A stretch of DNA of 64,000 nucleotides from Treponema sp. (lineage in GTDB: Bacteria > Spirochaetota > Spirochaetia > Treponematales > Treponemataceae). Positions 16,886-24,748 of this stretch are shown piece by piece. Every line of letters begins with the position of its first letter. The stretch's first letter is position 1. Below the pieces are notes generated by a model that ran no database searches, had not been told where the DNA came from, and saw nothing but the letters and a program-made list of their open reading frames with translations. The stretch lies in the NCBI GenBank assembly GCA_016293915.1, contig JAEDCY010000005.1, forward strand, positions 43,277-107,276, written 5' to 3'. A program made the position numbers and the translations under genes.

Positions 16886-16927
16886 GGTGGTTGAGTGCTT
16901 TGCGAAGCGAAGTGTATCGAAACCACC
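16886..16927. repeat. Palindromic repeat, TGGTT/AACCA family, copy 2
   Basis: GGTGGTTGAG ... TATCGAAACCACC with the inner hairpin CTTTGCGAAGCGAAG. It lies between glpK and the GlpA-like gene and does not remove the latter's ribosome site (GTGAGG, 16935-16940). Confidence 0.8.
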
Positions 16928-16945
16928 GGAACTTGTGAGGTGTTT

Positions 16946-18427
16946 ATGATTTACGATGTAGCGATAATTGGCGGGGGCATTGTGGGTGCTTGTATTGCCC
17001 GGGAGCTTTCAAAATATAAAGGTCAGTTTTGTATTATTGAGAAGGCAGATGATGTAGCTTGCGGAACTTCTAAAGCTAACTCGGGAATTGTTCATGCGGG
17101 CTTTGATGCCAAGCCAGACACTCTGATGGCAAAGCTCAATGTCGAGGGTGCTGCAATGTACCCGGAGCTGGCAAAGGCACTTCATTTTGATTATAAGAAT
17201 AATGGCTCTCTGGTTATTGCTTTTACTGATGATGACATGGAGCATGTTCAAAAGCTTTACGAGCGTGGCCAGGCTAATGGTGTGCCGGCCCTTCGTGTAA
17301 TTGATGGTGAAGAACTTCATAAACTGGAACCGAGTGTAAGTGAGGAAGCCTGCGGGGCCCTGCTTGCAGAATCTGCCGGAATTGTAAGCCCTTATATGGC
17401 AACCTGGGCTTTTGCGGAAAATGCTGTAATGAATGGAGTAAAGCTCTTCAGGGAAACAGAAGTTCATGGAATAGAAAAGAATGAAGTTTCTGGCGGGGCA
17501 GAAAGTGGCGCCGGGCTTTTTACAATCCACACGGGAAAAAGCGACATTCAGGCAAAGTGCGTGGTAAATGCCGCGGGCCTTTATGCAGATAAGATTTCTG
17601 CAATGGTGGGGGCGCGGGATTTTGTAATTAAGCCTCGTCGTGGAGAATACTATCTGCTTGATAATAAATGTGCTTCGCTTGCAAGCCATACACTTTTTCA
17701 GACTCCAGATAAAATGGGTAAGGGTGTGTTAGTTACACCTACCGTGGACGGAAATATATTGTCTGGCCCGACAGCGGCCGATGGAGACGACAAATCTGCA
17801 ACGGAAACTACAGCTGCCGGCCAGGATGAGGTTTTCAGAAAATCAGGAAAAACTATTCCGGATATTCCACGCCGCAATATAATCAACTCTTTTGCGGGAG
17901 TGCGTGCCCTTGCTTACAATGCGGACGGTACTCCGGTGAATGATTTTATTATTGAAGAAGATGCAAAGGTGCGCGGTTTTGTGAATGTTGGGGGAATCTG
18001 TTCGCCAGGCCTTACTGCCGCTCCTGCAATTGGAGTATATGTAGCTGATATCATAGAAAAAATCCGCGGACAGGCCTGGGATAAGAATCCTGATTTTGTT
18101 GGTGTGCGTAAGGGAATTGAATCCTTTAAGGATGCAGATGACCAGCGCCGTGCCCAGCTGATTGAAGAAAATCCTTTGTATGGCAGAATAATCTGCCGCT
18201 GTGAAATGATTACCGAGGGTGAGATTGTTGCGGCAATTAAGTCTCCGGTTGGGGCTGTGGATCTGGATGGTGTAAAACGTCGTACCAGAGCCGGTATGGG
18301 ACGCTGTCAGAGCGGCTTCTGCTCACCTCGTGTTACAGAGATTTTGAGCCGTGAGCTTGGCATTCCTATGACAGATGTCCGAAAGAACGGCGGTTGTTCA
18401 TACATTTTGACGGGCAAGACACGCTAG
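16946..18427 (+). CDS. GlpA-like FAD-dependent glycerol-3-phosphate dehydrogenase
   Basis: 493 residues from ATG 16946, preceded by GTGAGG. The N-terminal Rossmann motif is DVAIIGGGIVGACIARELSKY, followed by DAO-family stretches (ACGTSKANSGIVHAGFDAKP, NAAGLYADKISAMVG, RRGEYYLLD, NSFAGVRALA). A C-terminal BFD-like [2Fe-2S] domain has CRCEMITEGEI and GMGRCQSGFCSPRV. This layout matches anaerobic GlpA-type dehydrogenases that oxidise glycerol-3-phosphate to dihydroxyacetone phosphate. The following oxidoreductase and DUF1667 protein are its usual partners in Thermotoga- and Firmicutes-type loci. Confidence 0.88.
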   Translation: MIYDVAIIGGGIVGACIARELSKYKGQFCIIEKADDVACGTSKANSGIVHAGFDAKPDTLMAKLNVEGAAMYPELAKALHFDYKNNGSLVIAFTDDDMEHVQKLYERGQANGVPALRVIDGEELHKLEPSVSEEACGALLAESAGIVSPYMATWAFAENAVMNGVKLFRETEVHGIEKNEVSGGAESGAGLFTIHTGKSDIQAKCVVNAAGLYADKISAMVGARDFVIKPRRGEYYLLDNKCASLASHTLFQTPDKMGKGVLVTPTVDGNILSGPTAADGDDKSATETTAAGQDEVFRKSGKTIPDIPRRNIINSFAGVRALAYNADGTPVNDFIIEEDAKVRGFVNVGGICSPGLTAAPAIGVYVADIIEKIRGQAWDKNPDFVGVRKGIESFKDADDQRRAQLIEENPLYGRIICRCEMITEGEIVAAIKSPVGAVDLDGVKRRTRAGMGRCQSGFCSPRVTEILSRELGIPMTDVRKNGGCSYILTGKTR

Positions 18428-18433
18428 CTTTTC

Positions 18434-18495
18434 AGTCATTCCGAACTGGATTCGGAATCTAATATTATAGATGCTGAAACGAGTTCAGCATGACA
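18434..18495. repeat. Double-hairpin repeat, CATTCCGAA / ATGCTGAA family
   Basis: The first stem is ATTCCGAA-ctgga-TTCGGAAT and the second is ATGCTGAA-acgag-TTCAGCAT, flanked by GTC...GAC. The same two-stem design with changed but still paired arms occurs at 33601-33664, 37846-37904, 47637-47702 and 52683-52766, and in part at 41271-41423. Confidence 0.8.
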
Positions 18496-18514
18496 GATAA
18501 TAGGATGGAATTAT

Positions 18515-19807
18515 ATGGAACTGAAATATGATATTGTTGTAATAGGTGGCGGCCCTGCCGGAATGGCGGCGGCAATTGCGGCAAAAAAAGCTGGAAGTGA
18601 CAGCATTTTGATTTTAGAGCGGGATACGAGAATTGGCGGAATCCTTCTGCAGTGTATTCATAACGGATTCGGACTTCATTATTTTGGTGAGGAGCTGACA
18701 GGCCCTGAGTATGCGGCCCGCTTTTCTGACCAAGTAAATCAGCTTGGAATTGAATATAAAACTGACACCATGGTGCTGGAGGTGGAAAAGGAAAGTACGC
18801 CAGGGCAGGGGCATACGGTTACGGCAATCAACACTGTAGATGGTCTTATGCACATTAAGGCAAAGGCTGTTGTGCTGGCTACCGGTTGTCGTGAGAGAAC
18901 CCGCGGTGCCCTTATCATCCCTGGAACCCGCCCTGCCGGTATTTTTACTGCGGGTGCGGCTCAGCGTTTTGTAAATATCGACGGTTATATGCCCGGCCGC
19001 AAGGTTGTAATTCTTGGCTCCGGTGATATCGGTTTGATTATGGCAAGGCGCCTCACACTGGAAGGTGCCGAGGTAAAGCTTGTATGCGAGGTTATGCCTT
19101 TCAGTTCGGGCCTGCGACGAAATATTGTTCAGTGTGTTGAAAACTTTAATATTCCATTGAAGTTCAGCCACACGATTGTAAAGATTCACGGAAAGGAGCG
19201 GGTAGAGGGAGTGACTGTTGCGGCAGTGGATTCTAACCGTAAGCCTATTGCCGGAACCGAAGAGTTTATTGAATGTGATACACTGCTTCTTTCGGTTGGC
19301 CTTATTCCGGAGAACGAAATTGCCAGCGGATGTAAAATTGCAATTGATTCTGCTACCAGCGGCCCTGTTGTAAATGAGCATATGCAGTCTTCTGTGCCGG
19401 GCATTTTTGCTTGCGGAAATACAGTTCACGTTCACGACCTGGTAGACTTTGTAACTGCTGAAAGCCTTCGTGCCGGAGAAAATGCCGCAAAATATGTTCA
19501 GGGAAAAATCACTGCGAGCGGAGAAAAAATCATCCTGCGCCCAGGAAACCGTGTGCGCTACACTGTGCCTCAGTATATTGAGTCCCGCGAGCAGGAAGGA
19601 AATGTTTCCATCATGTTCCGTGTAACAGATGTCTATAAGGATGTTTACGTGGAAGTTTCCAGCGGCAATGAGGTGTTAAAATCAATCAGAAAAAAGGTTG
19701 TGCGCCCTGGCGAAATGCAGGTAGTTGAACTTGCTCCAGATCAGATAGAAAGCGCCGGAGTAGATATCACCGTTTCAATCCAGCTTCCACAGGAGGTAGC
19801 AGAATGA
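18515..19807 (+). CDS. FAD-dependent pyridine-nucleotide oxidoreductase of the glycerol block
   Basis: 430 residues. The first dinucleotide motif is YDIVVIGGGPAGMAAAIAAKKAG and the second is KVVILGSGDIGLIMARRLTLEGAEV. Other family marks are CIHNGFGLHYFGEELTGPEYA, VLATGCRERTRGALIIPGTRPAG, and GIFACGNTVHVHDLVDFVTAES. No redox-active CxxC pair is seen, so it is not a thioredoxin-reductase type. It probably passes electrons between the GlpA-like enzyme and NAD(H) or another carrier; that role is inferred from the conserved neighbourhood. Its stop overlaps the DUF1667 start (ATGA). Confidence 0.85.
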   Translation: MELKYDIVVIGGGPAGMAAAIAAKKAGSDSILILERDTRIGGILLQCIHNGFGLHYFGEELTGPEYAARFSDQVNQLGIEYKTDTMVLEVEKESTPGQGHTVTAINTVDGLMHIKAKAVVLATGCRERTRGALIIPGTRPAGIFTAGAAQRFVNIDGYMPGRKVVILGSGDIGLIMARRLTLEGAEVKLVCEVMPFSSGLRRNIVQCVENFNIPLKFSHTIVKIHGKERVEGVTVAAVDSNRKPIAGTEEFIECDTLLLSVGLIPENEIASGCKIAIDSATSGPVVNEHMQSSVPGIFACGNTVHVHDLVDFVTAESLRAGENAAKYVQGKITASGEKIILRPGNRVRYTVPQYIESREQEGNVSIMFRVTDVYKDVYVEVSSGNEVLKSIRKKVVRPGEMQVVELAPDQIESAGVDITVSIQLPQEVAE

Positions 19808-20223
19808 TGGAAAATACAAATCAGACATCAGACGAAATCCGCCGCGAAAAAATCCCTCTTACCTGCATAATCTGCCCAATGGGCTGTTCAATGGAAGTAA
19901 CGGTAGAAACAGATGCCGCCGGCCACAAAAAAGTCACAGCAGTAAAAGACAACGGCTGCAAACGCGGCGAACAGTATGCATCAAAAGAACTGCAGAATCC
20001 GACGCGTACACTCACTACTACAATAAAAGTTGAGGGCGGCGTTTTGCCCCTTGTGCCGGTAAAAACTGCGGGCGAAGTGCCCAAGGCAAGCCTTCTCCAG
20101 TGCATGGAAGTTGTACGCCGTGCCAGCTGCAAGGCCCCCGTAAAACGCGGTGATATACTGCTTTACGACCTGCTTGGTACTGGCATCAACGTAATTGCCT
20201 GCGCGGATGTAGATAGAAGATAA
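19804..20223 (+). CDS. DUF1667 cysteine-rich protein of the glycerol block
   Basis: 139 residues. Four cysteines lie in LTCIICPMGCSMEV and NGCKRGEQYA; the CxxCPxGC...C pattern suggests a bound metal or iron-sulfur cluster. The rest (TRTLTTTIKV, LPLVPVKTAGEVPKA, RGDILLYDLLGTGINVIA) is conserved in DUF1667 proteins, which almost always sit next to the GlpA-like and FAD oxidoreductase pair. It is likely a small electron-transfer or stabilising subunit of that complex. Overlaps the previous gene by 4 bases. The biochemical role is unproven. Confidence 0.85.
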   Translation: MMENTNQTSDEIRREKIPLTCIICPMGCSMEVTVETDAAGHKKVTAVKDNGCKRGEQYASKELQNPTRTLTTTIKVEGGVLPLVPVKTAGEVPKASLLQCMEVVRRASCKAPVKRGDILLYDLLGTGINVIACADVDRR

Positions 20224-20225
20224 AT

Positions 20226-20285
20226 AACAAAAATTTGATAATTACCCTATGTGATATGTTATAATTAACAAAAATTTGATAATTA
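20226..20285 (+). promoter_or_regulatory. hipBA promoter with two 19-bp direct operator repeats
   Basis: AACAAAAATTTGATAATTA occurs twice, perfectly, at 20226-20244 and 20267-20285, 41 bp (about four helical turns) apart. A TATAAT lies between them at 20260-20265. HipB-type antitoxins repress their own promoter through spaced operators, so these are the likely sites. The -35 is weak (TTGATA, 20235-20240). Confidence 0.75.
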
Positions 20286-20323
20286 ACTTTACAAGTACTT
20301 AAAAATGATGTAGATTAATACTG

Positions 20324-20680
20324 ATGAAGATAAACAAAGGCTTGTCAGATTCAGATATTCTCATTGAAATAGGAAAACGCATAAAGGCAGCACGCATAAG
20401 AAAATCATATACTCAGGCTCAGCTTGCAGAAATTTCCGGCGTATCGAAAGGAACGGTTGCAAATATAGAAAGCGGCGAAAGCGTTCAGTTTGGAACTCTT
20501 CTAAAAATCCTGCGAGAACTTGAATGCATAAACGCTCTTGAACTTCTGCTTCCGTCTTCAGAAAGCAGCCCTATGGAACTGATTCAGGCAAAATATCAGC
20601 ATGAGCGTCAGAGAGTAAGGTCTGTGGCTTCGGCTGCCCCCAAATATAAAGAGGGCTGGAAATGGGGAGAAGATGAATGA
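20324..20680 (+). CDS. hipB: HipB-like XRE antitoxin
   Basis: 118 residues. XRE HTH at about 14-70: IGKRIKAARIRKSYTQAQLAEISGVSKGTVANIESGESVQFGTLLKILRELE. A charged tail ends KYKEGWKWGEDE. The stop overlaps the hipA start (ATGA). In HipBA systems, HipB binds DNA, represses the operon and holds the kinase inactive. The paired 19-bp repeats upstream fit that role. The symbol reflects family membership, not tested activity. Confidence 0.85.
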   Translation: MKINKGLSDSDILIEIGKRIKAARIRKSYTQAQLAEISGVSKGTVANIESGESVQFGTLLKILRELECINALELLLPSSESSPMELIQAKYQHERQRVRSVASAAPKYKEGWKWGEDE

Positions 20681-21987
20681 AAACAAATGCCGAAGTAAAG
20701 CTCTGGGGAACAACAATAGGCGCCGTTTCTCTTGATAATCAGAATCGCACAGCCGCTTTTGAATATAATCCTTCCTTCCTGCAAAGTGGAATTCAAGTTG
20801 CTCCAATTACAATGCCGCTTAAGCCCGGGATTTTTCGCTTTCCAGAACTTTCTTATGAAACTTATCACGGACTTCCAGGCCTAATTTCAGATTCTATTCC
20901 GGACAAATTTGGTAACAGTATTATTGATTTATGGCTTTCAAAACAAGGGCGGCTTCCAGAAAGTTTTAATTCAGTTGAACGCTTGTGTTATACCGGAAAA
21001 CGAGGCATGGGGGCTCTGGAATATTATCCGCTTATTACTTCTGAAAGTGTTGATGAAAAAATTAATGTATCCGAGCTTGTAGAACTTGCTTCAATTGTTT
21101 TGAGGAACCGGCAGAATCTTAAAATTGTCTTTGATGAATGTGATAAGCCTAATATGAATGCAGCCTTGGCTCAGATTATAAGTGTAGGAACTTCTGCAGG
21201 CGGGGCCAGGGCAAAAGCTGTAATCGCCTGGAATCCGAAAACAAATGAAGTTCGTTCCGGCCAGACTGAAACATCAAAGGGCTTTGAGCACTGGCTTATA
21301 AAATTCAGCGGTGTTGCCGGAAATAAAGATAAGGAAGATGAAGACCGCGAGGATTTTGGAATCATCGAATATATCTACTATCTGATGGCAAGGGAAGCTG
21401 GAATAAATATGAGTAAATGCCGCATTCTTGATGATGGAAAAAACTCTCATTTTATGACAAAACGTTTTGACCGCGATGACAGGGGAAATAAATTTCATAT
21501 GCAGACTTTGTGTGCCCTTGCTCATTTTGATTTTAATCGGGCGGGGCTTTACAGTTATGAGCAGCTGTTTGCAATCTTAAATCAGATTGGCGCGCACCAT
21601 AGGGATTCTGTAGAAGCTTTTAAGCGAATGCTTTTTAATATTTTTGCATTTAATTGCGATGACCATACAAAAAATATTTCATTCCTTATGGATAAAAGTG
21701 GGCAGTGGAGTCTGGCTCCTGCCTATGACCTTTCTTTTGCTTATAATCCGAACGGGCTATGGACTTCGAGCCATCAGATGACGGTAAACGGAAAACGAAA
21801 GAACTTTACCGAACTTGATTTTGAAACCTGCGCAAAAATTGGCAATCTTACGTCGAGGGAAGTCAGGTCAGCAATGGAAGATGTCCGTGCAGGCATATCA
21901 AAATGGAAAACGCTTGCTAAGGATGCCGGGCTTTCAGAAAAAAGAATCAATGAGATTTGGGAATTGATTGGAGAGGGAATAATATGA
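20677..21987 (+). CDS. hipA: HipA-like serine/threonine kinase toxin
   Basis: 436 residues, full length for HipA. The N-terminal subdomain has FEYNPSFLQSG and GLPGLISDSIPDKFGNSIIDLWL. The ATP-binding loop is SVGTSAGGARAKAVIAWN, followed by HWLIKFSG. Catalytic motifs are RFDRD and NCDDHTKNISFLMD, then WSLAPAYDLSF. HipA kinases phosphorylate a translation factor (GltX in E. coli) and cause growth arrest; the target here is unknown. All key motifs are intact, so the toxin is probably functional. It ends 17 bases before the convergent XRE gene. Confidence 0.92.
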   Translation: MKTNAEVKLWGTTIGAVSLDNQNRTAAFEYNPSFLQSGIQVAPITMPLKPGIFRFPELSYETYHGLPGLISDSIPDKFGNSIIDLWLSKQGRLPESFNSVERLCYTGKRGMGALEYYPLITSESVDEKINVSELVELASIVLRNRQNLKIVFDECDKPNMNAALAQIISVGTSAGGARAKAVIAWNPKTNEVRSGQTETSKGFEHWLIKFSGVAGNKDKEDEDREDFGIIEYIYYLMAREAGINMSKCRILDDGKNSHFMTKRFDRDDRGNKFHMQTLCALAHFDFNRAGLYSYEQLFAILNQIGAHHRDSVEAFKRMLFNIFAFNCDDHTKNISFLMDKSGQWSLAPAYDLSFAYNPNGLWTSSHQMTVNGKRKNFTELDFETCAKIGNLTSREVRSAMEDVRAGISKWKTLAKDAGLSEKRINEIWELIGEGII

Positions 21988-22004
21988 AAAAATGTTACAG
22001 CTGA

Positions 22005-22352
22005 TTATTTATTTGCAATTTCGGCTGCCGTATGAATCATCGCCTCTATAGATTTTAAGAGTTCAGGGGAAAGAGTATCCAGTTCAGCGACAAGTTTCTT
22101 GTATTTTCGGTAGGTATCAAAATCTGAATATAGCTTCTGTTCGTGGTTTACGGCATCTTCGCCAGTTACAAGGAATTCTACTGTAGTGCCAAGGGCTTTT
22201 GCCAGCTTGACGGCAACTTCTGCATTCGGAATTACGGCACGGCTGTCCAGGTAAGTGTCAATCGTGCGCTTGCTGATTCCAGTCTGTGCTGAGAGTTCTT
22301 TTCTAATTATTCCTTTATACTCAATCAAATCTTTCAGATTATCCCGAAACAT
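22005..22352 (-). CDS. XRE-family HTH regulator
   Basis: 115 residues. The HTH spans about 12-62: GIIRKELSAQTGISKRTIDTYLDSRAVIPNAEVAVKLAKALGTTVEFLVTGED. The helical tail includes KLVAELDTLSPELLKSIEAM. It is a paralogue-type match to 14384-14704. It reads toward hipA and away from the IS110 element. Its promoter region carries ATACTC/GAGTAT boxes, probably its own operators. No strong ribosome site (AAGAG only). Confidence 0.82.
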   Translation of the reverse strand: MFRDNLKDLIEYKGIIRKELSAQTGISKRTIDTYLDSRAVIPNAEVAVKLAKALGTTVEFLVTGEDAVNHEQKLYSDFDTYRKYKKLVAELDTLSPELLKSIEAMIHTAAEIANK

Positions 22353-22438
22353 ACTCTTAGAATACCATTATTTGAGTATTTAAAAATTGTCAAAACAAAG
22401 AAATGGGTATATAATGTAATATACTCAATAAAGAGTAT
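22351..22438. promoter_or_regulatory. ATACTC/GAGTAT operator boxes between the XRE gene and IS110
   Basis: ATACTC at 22351 and GAGTAT at 22374, then a clean inverted pair ATACTC-AATAAA-GAGTAT at 22421-22438. On the minus strand TTGACA and the boxes overlap the XRE promoter. The spacing suggests autoregulation. The stretch 22439-22481 has nothing else I can name. Confidence 0.6.
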
Positions 22439-22491
22439 TTAATAAAAATATCAATAACTTAGGAGGCGTGATAAAATAGTAAACGAGCAAG

Positions 22492-22680
22492 AGGATATGT
22501 GATACGCTAGAGTGATTTAGCGGAACCCAGGCGATAGTTCGGCATTTTTAGTAGAGGCAAAGACCACTGGTTAGGAGAATGAAGAGCTTTCAGCCGCATC
22601 ATACAGTAGTCCTTCGAGGACTGGATGGGAGAATGGAACACATAACCTATCAGACTTTCCGCAGAAATCAAAACGGAGGT
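22492..22680 (+). ncRNA. Probable bridge RNA region of the IS110 element
   Basis: The non-coding part upstream of an IS110 transposase is where the group encodes its bridge RNA, which pairs with target and donor DNA. Hairpins visible here: CGCTA (22505-22509) with TAGCG (22518-22522), and AGTCC-TTCGA-GGACT (22608-22622). No protein-coding frame is convincing. I could not assign the guide loops by eye. Confidence 0.55.
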
Positions 22681-22685
22681 CTCAA

Positions 22686-23795
22686 ATGACATTTTACATT
22701 GGCGTTGATTTGCACAAGACACAGTTCACGGTGCATGTAAGAACAGAAGAAATGATTGAATCTTTGAATGAAATCAAGATGTACCCTACGACAGAAGCAG
22801 GATACGCAGAGTTCACAAAGAGAATCAGAGTTTACAAGGAAACAGGAGCAGTTGTGAAGCTCGCTGTTGAATCAACAGGAAATACGAAGTACTTCAAGAA
22901 CCAGATGGAAAAAGCCGGTGCAGAAGTAAAAGTAGTGAACACAGTGAAGTTCAAAGTCATAAATGAATCTGTATCAAAGACCGACAAGCATGATGCGGCA
23001 ACTTTATCAGAATTTCTGAAGGACTATAAACTTCCTGAAAGTTACCTGTGCAGTAAAGAAACAGAAAACTTACGACGCTTAATAAAGTCACGGGAAAGAC
23101 TTGTTCGTGCTCAGGTTGGGCAGAAAAATGAAATACACGCATTATTGGTAAGCATAGGACTTGCAGATGAAGCAAGAAGTTTACAAAGCAAAAAAGGGCG
23201 CCAGAAAGTTCTGGACACCCTTGAGTCGAATAACGACTACGTGCTCGAGGCACAATCAGTAAAACTGATGCTTGAGATTATAGACACTTTTGCACAAAAG
23301 ATAAAGATAATCGAAAAGCAGCTGGAAGAACTGACAAAAGATGACGAAATGGTAAAGCTGCTTCTGACAATCCGAGGCTGTGGAAAGATTACGGCATGGA
23401 TTATCAGAGCATACACAGAAGATATTTCAAGATTTGCAAATTCAAAGAAATATGCAGCATTCTGTGGGCTTGTACCAAAAGTTAAGGATTCAAATGAGAC
23501 GGTTCATCATGGAAGTATAACCAGACATGGACCAGTTGAGTTGAGGACTGCATTCGTGCAGTTGTTTATGGGAATGAGACGTTGCAAGGACACCAAGTCT
23601 TGGCGGATGATGCAGCGTTATGAATATATGAAAAAAAATAAGGGTTCTGGAAAATCAATAATTTCCGGAGCAAGAAAAACAGCAGAGATTGTGTGGGCGT
23701 TGCTCACAGCAAAAACAGAGTTTGATTCAGCAAAGATGACAGGTATTTATAAACCAATGAACCTTCTTGAACAGGCTTTGGCTGCTGCTAATTAA
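22686..23795 (+). CDS. IS110-family DEDD transposase
   Basis: 369 residues. The N-terminal RuvC-like DEDD domain opens with YIGVDLHKTQFTVHV (first Asp), then LAVESTGNTKYF (Glu) and KTDKHDAATLSEFL (Asp-Asp). A coiled-coil stretch follows (about 185-220). The C-terminal transposase_20 domain has LLTIRGCGKITAWIIRAYTEDISRF, FCGLVPKVKDSNETVHHGSITRHGPVELRTAFVQ with the catalytic serine region, and an Arg/Lys-rich end. Intact, with AACGGAGG (22672-22679) as the ribosome site. It recombines the element with a target guided by the bridge RNA. Confidence 0.95.
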   Translation: MTFYIGVDLHKTQFTVHVRTEEMIESLNEIKMYPTTEAGYAEFTKRIRVYKETGAVVKLAVESTGNTKYFKNQMEKAGAEVKVVNTVKFKVINESVSKTDKHDAATLSEFLKDYKLPESYLCSKETENLRRLIKSRERLVRAQVGQKNEIHALLVSIGLADEARSLQSKKGRQKVLDTLESNNDYVLEAQSVKLMLEIIDTFAQKIKIIEKQLEELTKDDEMVKLLLTIRGCGKITAWIIRAYTEDISRFANSKKYAAFCGLVPKVKDSNETVHHGSITRHGPVELRTAFVQLFMGMRRCKDTKSWRMMQRYEYMKKNKGSGKSIISGARKTAEIVWALLTAKTEFDSAKMTGIYKPMNLLEQALAAAN

Positions 23796-23805
23796 ATAGA
23801 TATAG

Positions 23806-23831
23806 AAAGTCGACTTGCTCGTTGACTTTTT
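23806..23831 (+). terminator. Hairpin terminator spanning the IS110 right end
   Basis: AAAGTCGAC (23806-23814) pairs with GTTGACTTT (23821-23829, one G-T), loop TTGCTC, T-run to 23831. The right-hand arm extends past the IS end into flanking DNA, so the hairpin is made jointly by element and target. Confidence 0.6.
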
Positions 23832-23844
23832 ATGGGAGTATATT

Positions 23845-24612
23845 ATGAAGAAAATTAAAAAAATATTTTTGATGTTTTCATCGATGTTATTTATATCTGG
23901 TGTAATCTTTGCACAGGGCAATGTTCCAGAATTCGAAAGTGAATATGGATATGTAATTGATGCAGACTCTGTCAGCGGAAAATTTAAGAGCCATTTACTG
24001 CTTATAAATAAAAATGATACTGAAGTTATAAGATTAAAAATTTTTGCTTATGCAGATAAAGACTGGAAAGAAATTGGCTCTAAAACGTTCAATTTTTTTG
24101 ATGAAGAATATAAAATAAAGTCAGATAAAAACTTAAAACCTTCTGATTATCGATATTTTGCAATTGAGCCAGATAATGATATAAATGCCGCCTATAAAGT
24201 TGATAAAAGTCATAATGATCTTGTAATTGAAATTAGAAATGCTGGCAGCGATTTTTCAAAACCTGCCATTCCAACTTATACTGGAAATTCAAACGCTTTT
24301 ATATTTGATTTATATGCTGTTGATGATGGTGAAGATGCTAATGAGAATATGAAGCTTAAAGGAAAGTTTTCTACAAAACAGGAAGCAGGTTTTTGGGTTT
24401 TAGCATACGATAAAAGAACTCATGAATGGGTAGAATTTGGAACTTCATATATTGAAAGAAAAAATGATACTGATTCCGTAGAAGGAAAGAATAATGATTT
24501 AAGCAGATACAGATATTATGCAATAGAATCTATGGATGGCGTAGAATATAATTATGAGCTTGAAGAAGATGATGATGATTTGATTGTTACTGTAACATTA
24601 CCGAAACAGTAA
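23845..24612 (+). CDS. Secreted protein of unknown function
   Basis: 255 residues from ATG 23845, with GGGAG at 23834-23838. A signal peptide is clear (MKKIKKIFLMFSSMLFISGVIFAQG, cleavage after about FAQ). The mature part has two similar halves: each has a run like HLLLINKNDTEVIRLKIFAYADKDWKEIGSKTF (first) and KLKGKFSTKQEAGFWVLAYDKRTHEWVEFGTSY (second), followed by a YRYFAIEP or YRYYAIES turn. It therefore looks like a tandem beta domain. No cysteines or catalytic motif. The IS110 insertion just upstream has probably separated it from its original promoter. Confidence 0.75.
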   Translation: MKKIKKIFLMFSSMLFISGVIFAQGNVPEFESEYGYVIDADSVSGKFKSHLLLINKNDTEVIRLKIFAYADKDWKEIGSKTFNFFDEEYKIKSDKNLKPSDYRYFAIEPDNDINAAYKVDKSHNDLVIEIRNAGSDFSKPAIPTYTGNSNAFIFDLYAVDDGEDANENMKLKGKFSTKQEAGFWVLAYDKRTHEWVEFGTSYIERKNDTDSVEGKNNDLSRYRYYAIESMDGVEYNYELEEDDDDLIVTVTLPKQ

Positions 24613-24615
24613 AGC

Positions 24616-24655
24616 AGGGGCGTTACGGGGGCGGAGCCCCCGTTAGAAGGGGTAG
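24616..24655. repeat. GC-rich repeat, GGGGCGTT / GAAGGGGTAG family
   Basis: GGGGCGTTACGGGGGC-gga-GCCCCCGTTAGAAGGGGTAG contains the hairpin GGGGGC/GCCCCC. The reverse complement of the segment at 47035-47081 has the same outline (GGGGCGTTGCGGGG ... CCCCGCTGGAAGGGGTAG). Confidence 0.7.
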
Positions 24656-24659
24656 TGGA

Positions 24660-24714
24660 AAAGAAAAAGGGTACGGTGGTTGAGCTTGTCGAAACTACCG
24701 TACCCTTTTTCTTT
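24660..24714. terminator. Bidirectional terminator between convergent genes
   Basis: Arms AAAGAAAAAGGGTACGGT (24660-24677) and its exact complement at 24697-24714 form an 18-bp stem with A-run and T-run ends, so it can stop transcription both ways. The 19-base loop is the core of the TGGTT/AACCA repeat family (GGTTGAGC...CGAAACT). A second palindrome, AGGGGAAGG-CCTTCCCCT, follows at 24721-24738. Confidence 0.85.
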
Positions 24715-24748
24715 GGAACGAGGGGAAGGCCTTCCCCTCCTTGCTACC

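Larger units (their letters stand above)
22482..23823 (+). mobile_element. IS110-family insertion sequence
   Basis: The ends are proposed from a perfect 10-bp inverted repeat: AACGAGCAAG at 22482-22491 and CTTGCTCGTT at 23814-23823. It encloses one DEDD-type transposase and about 195 bases of upstream non-coding DNA. IS110 elements lack conventional terminal repeats and target duplications, so the true ends may lie a few bases outside these sub-terminal arms. The right end is 22 bases before the start of a secreted-protein gene. Confidence 0.75.

Noticed and set aside
17009..17689. 226-codon minus-strand open frame inside the GlpA-like gene
   Set aside because: Shadow of the plus-strand frame; no motif and no start signal.
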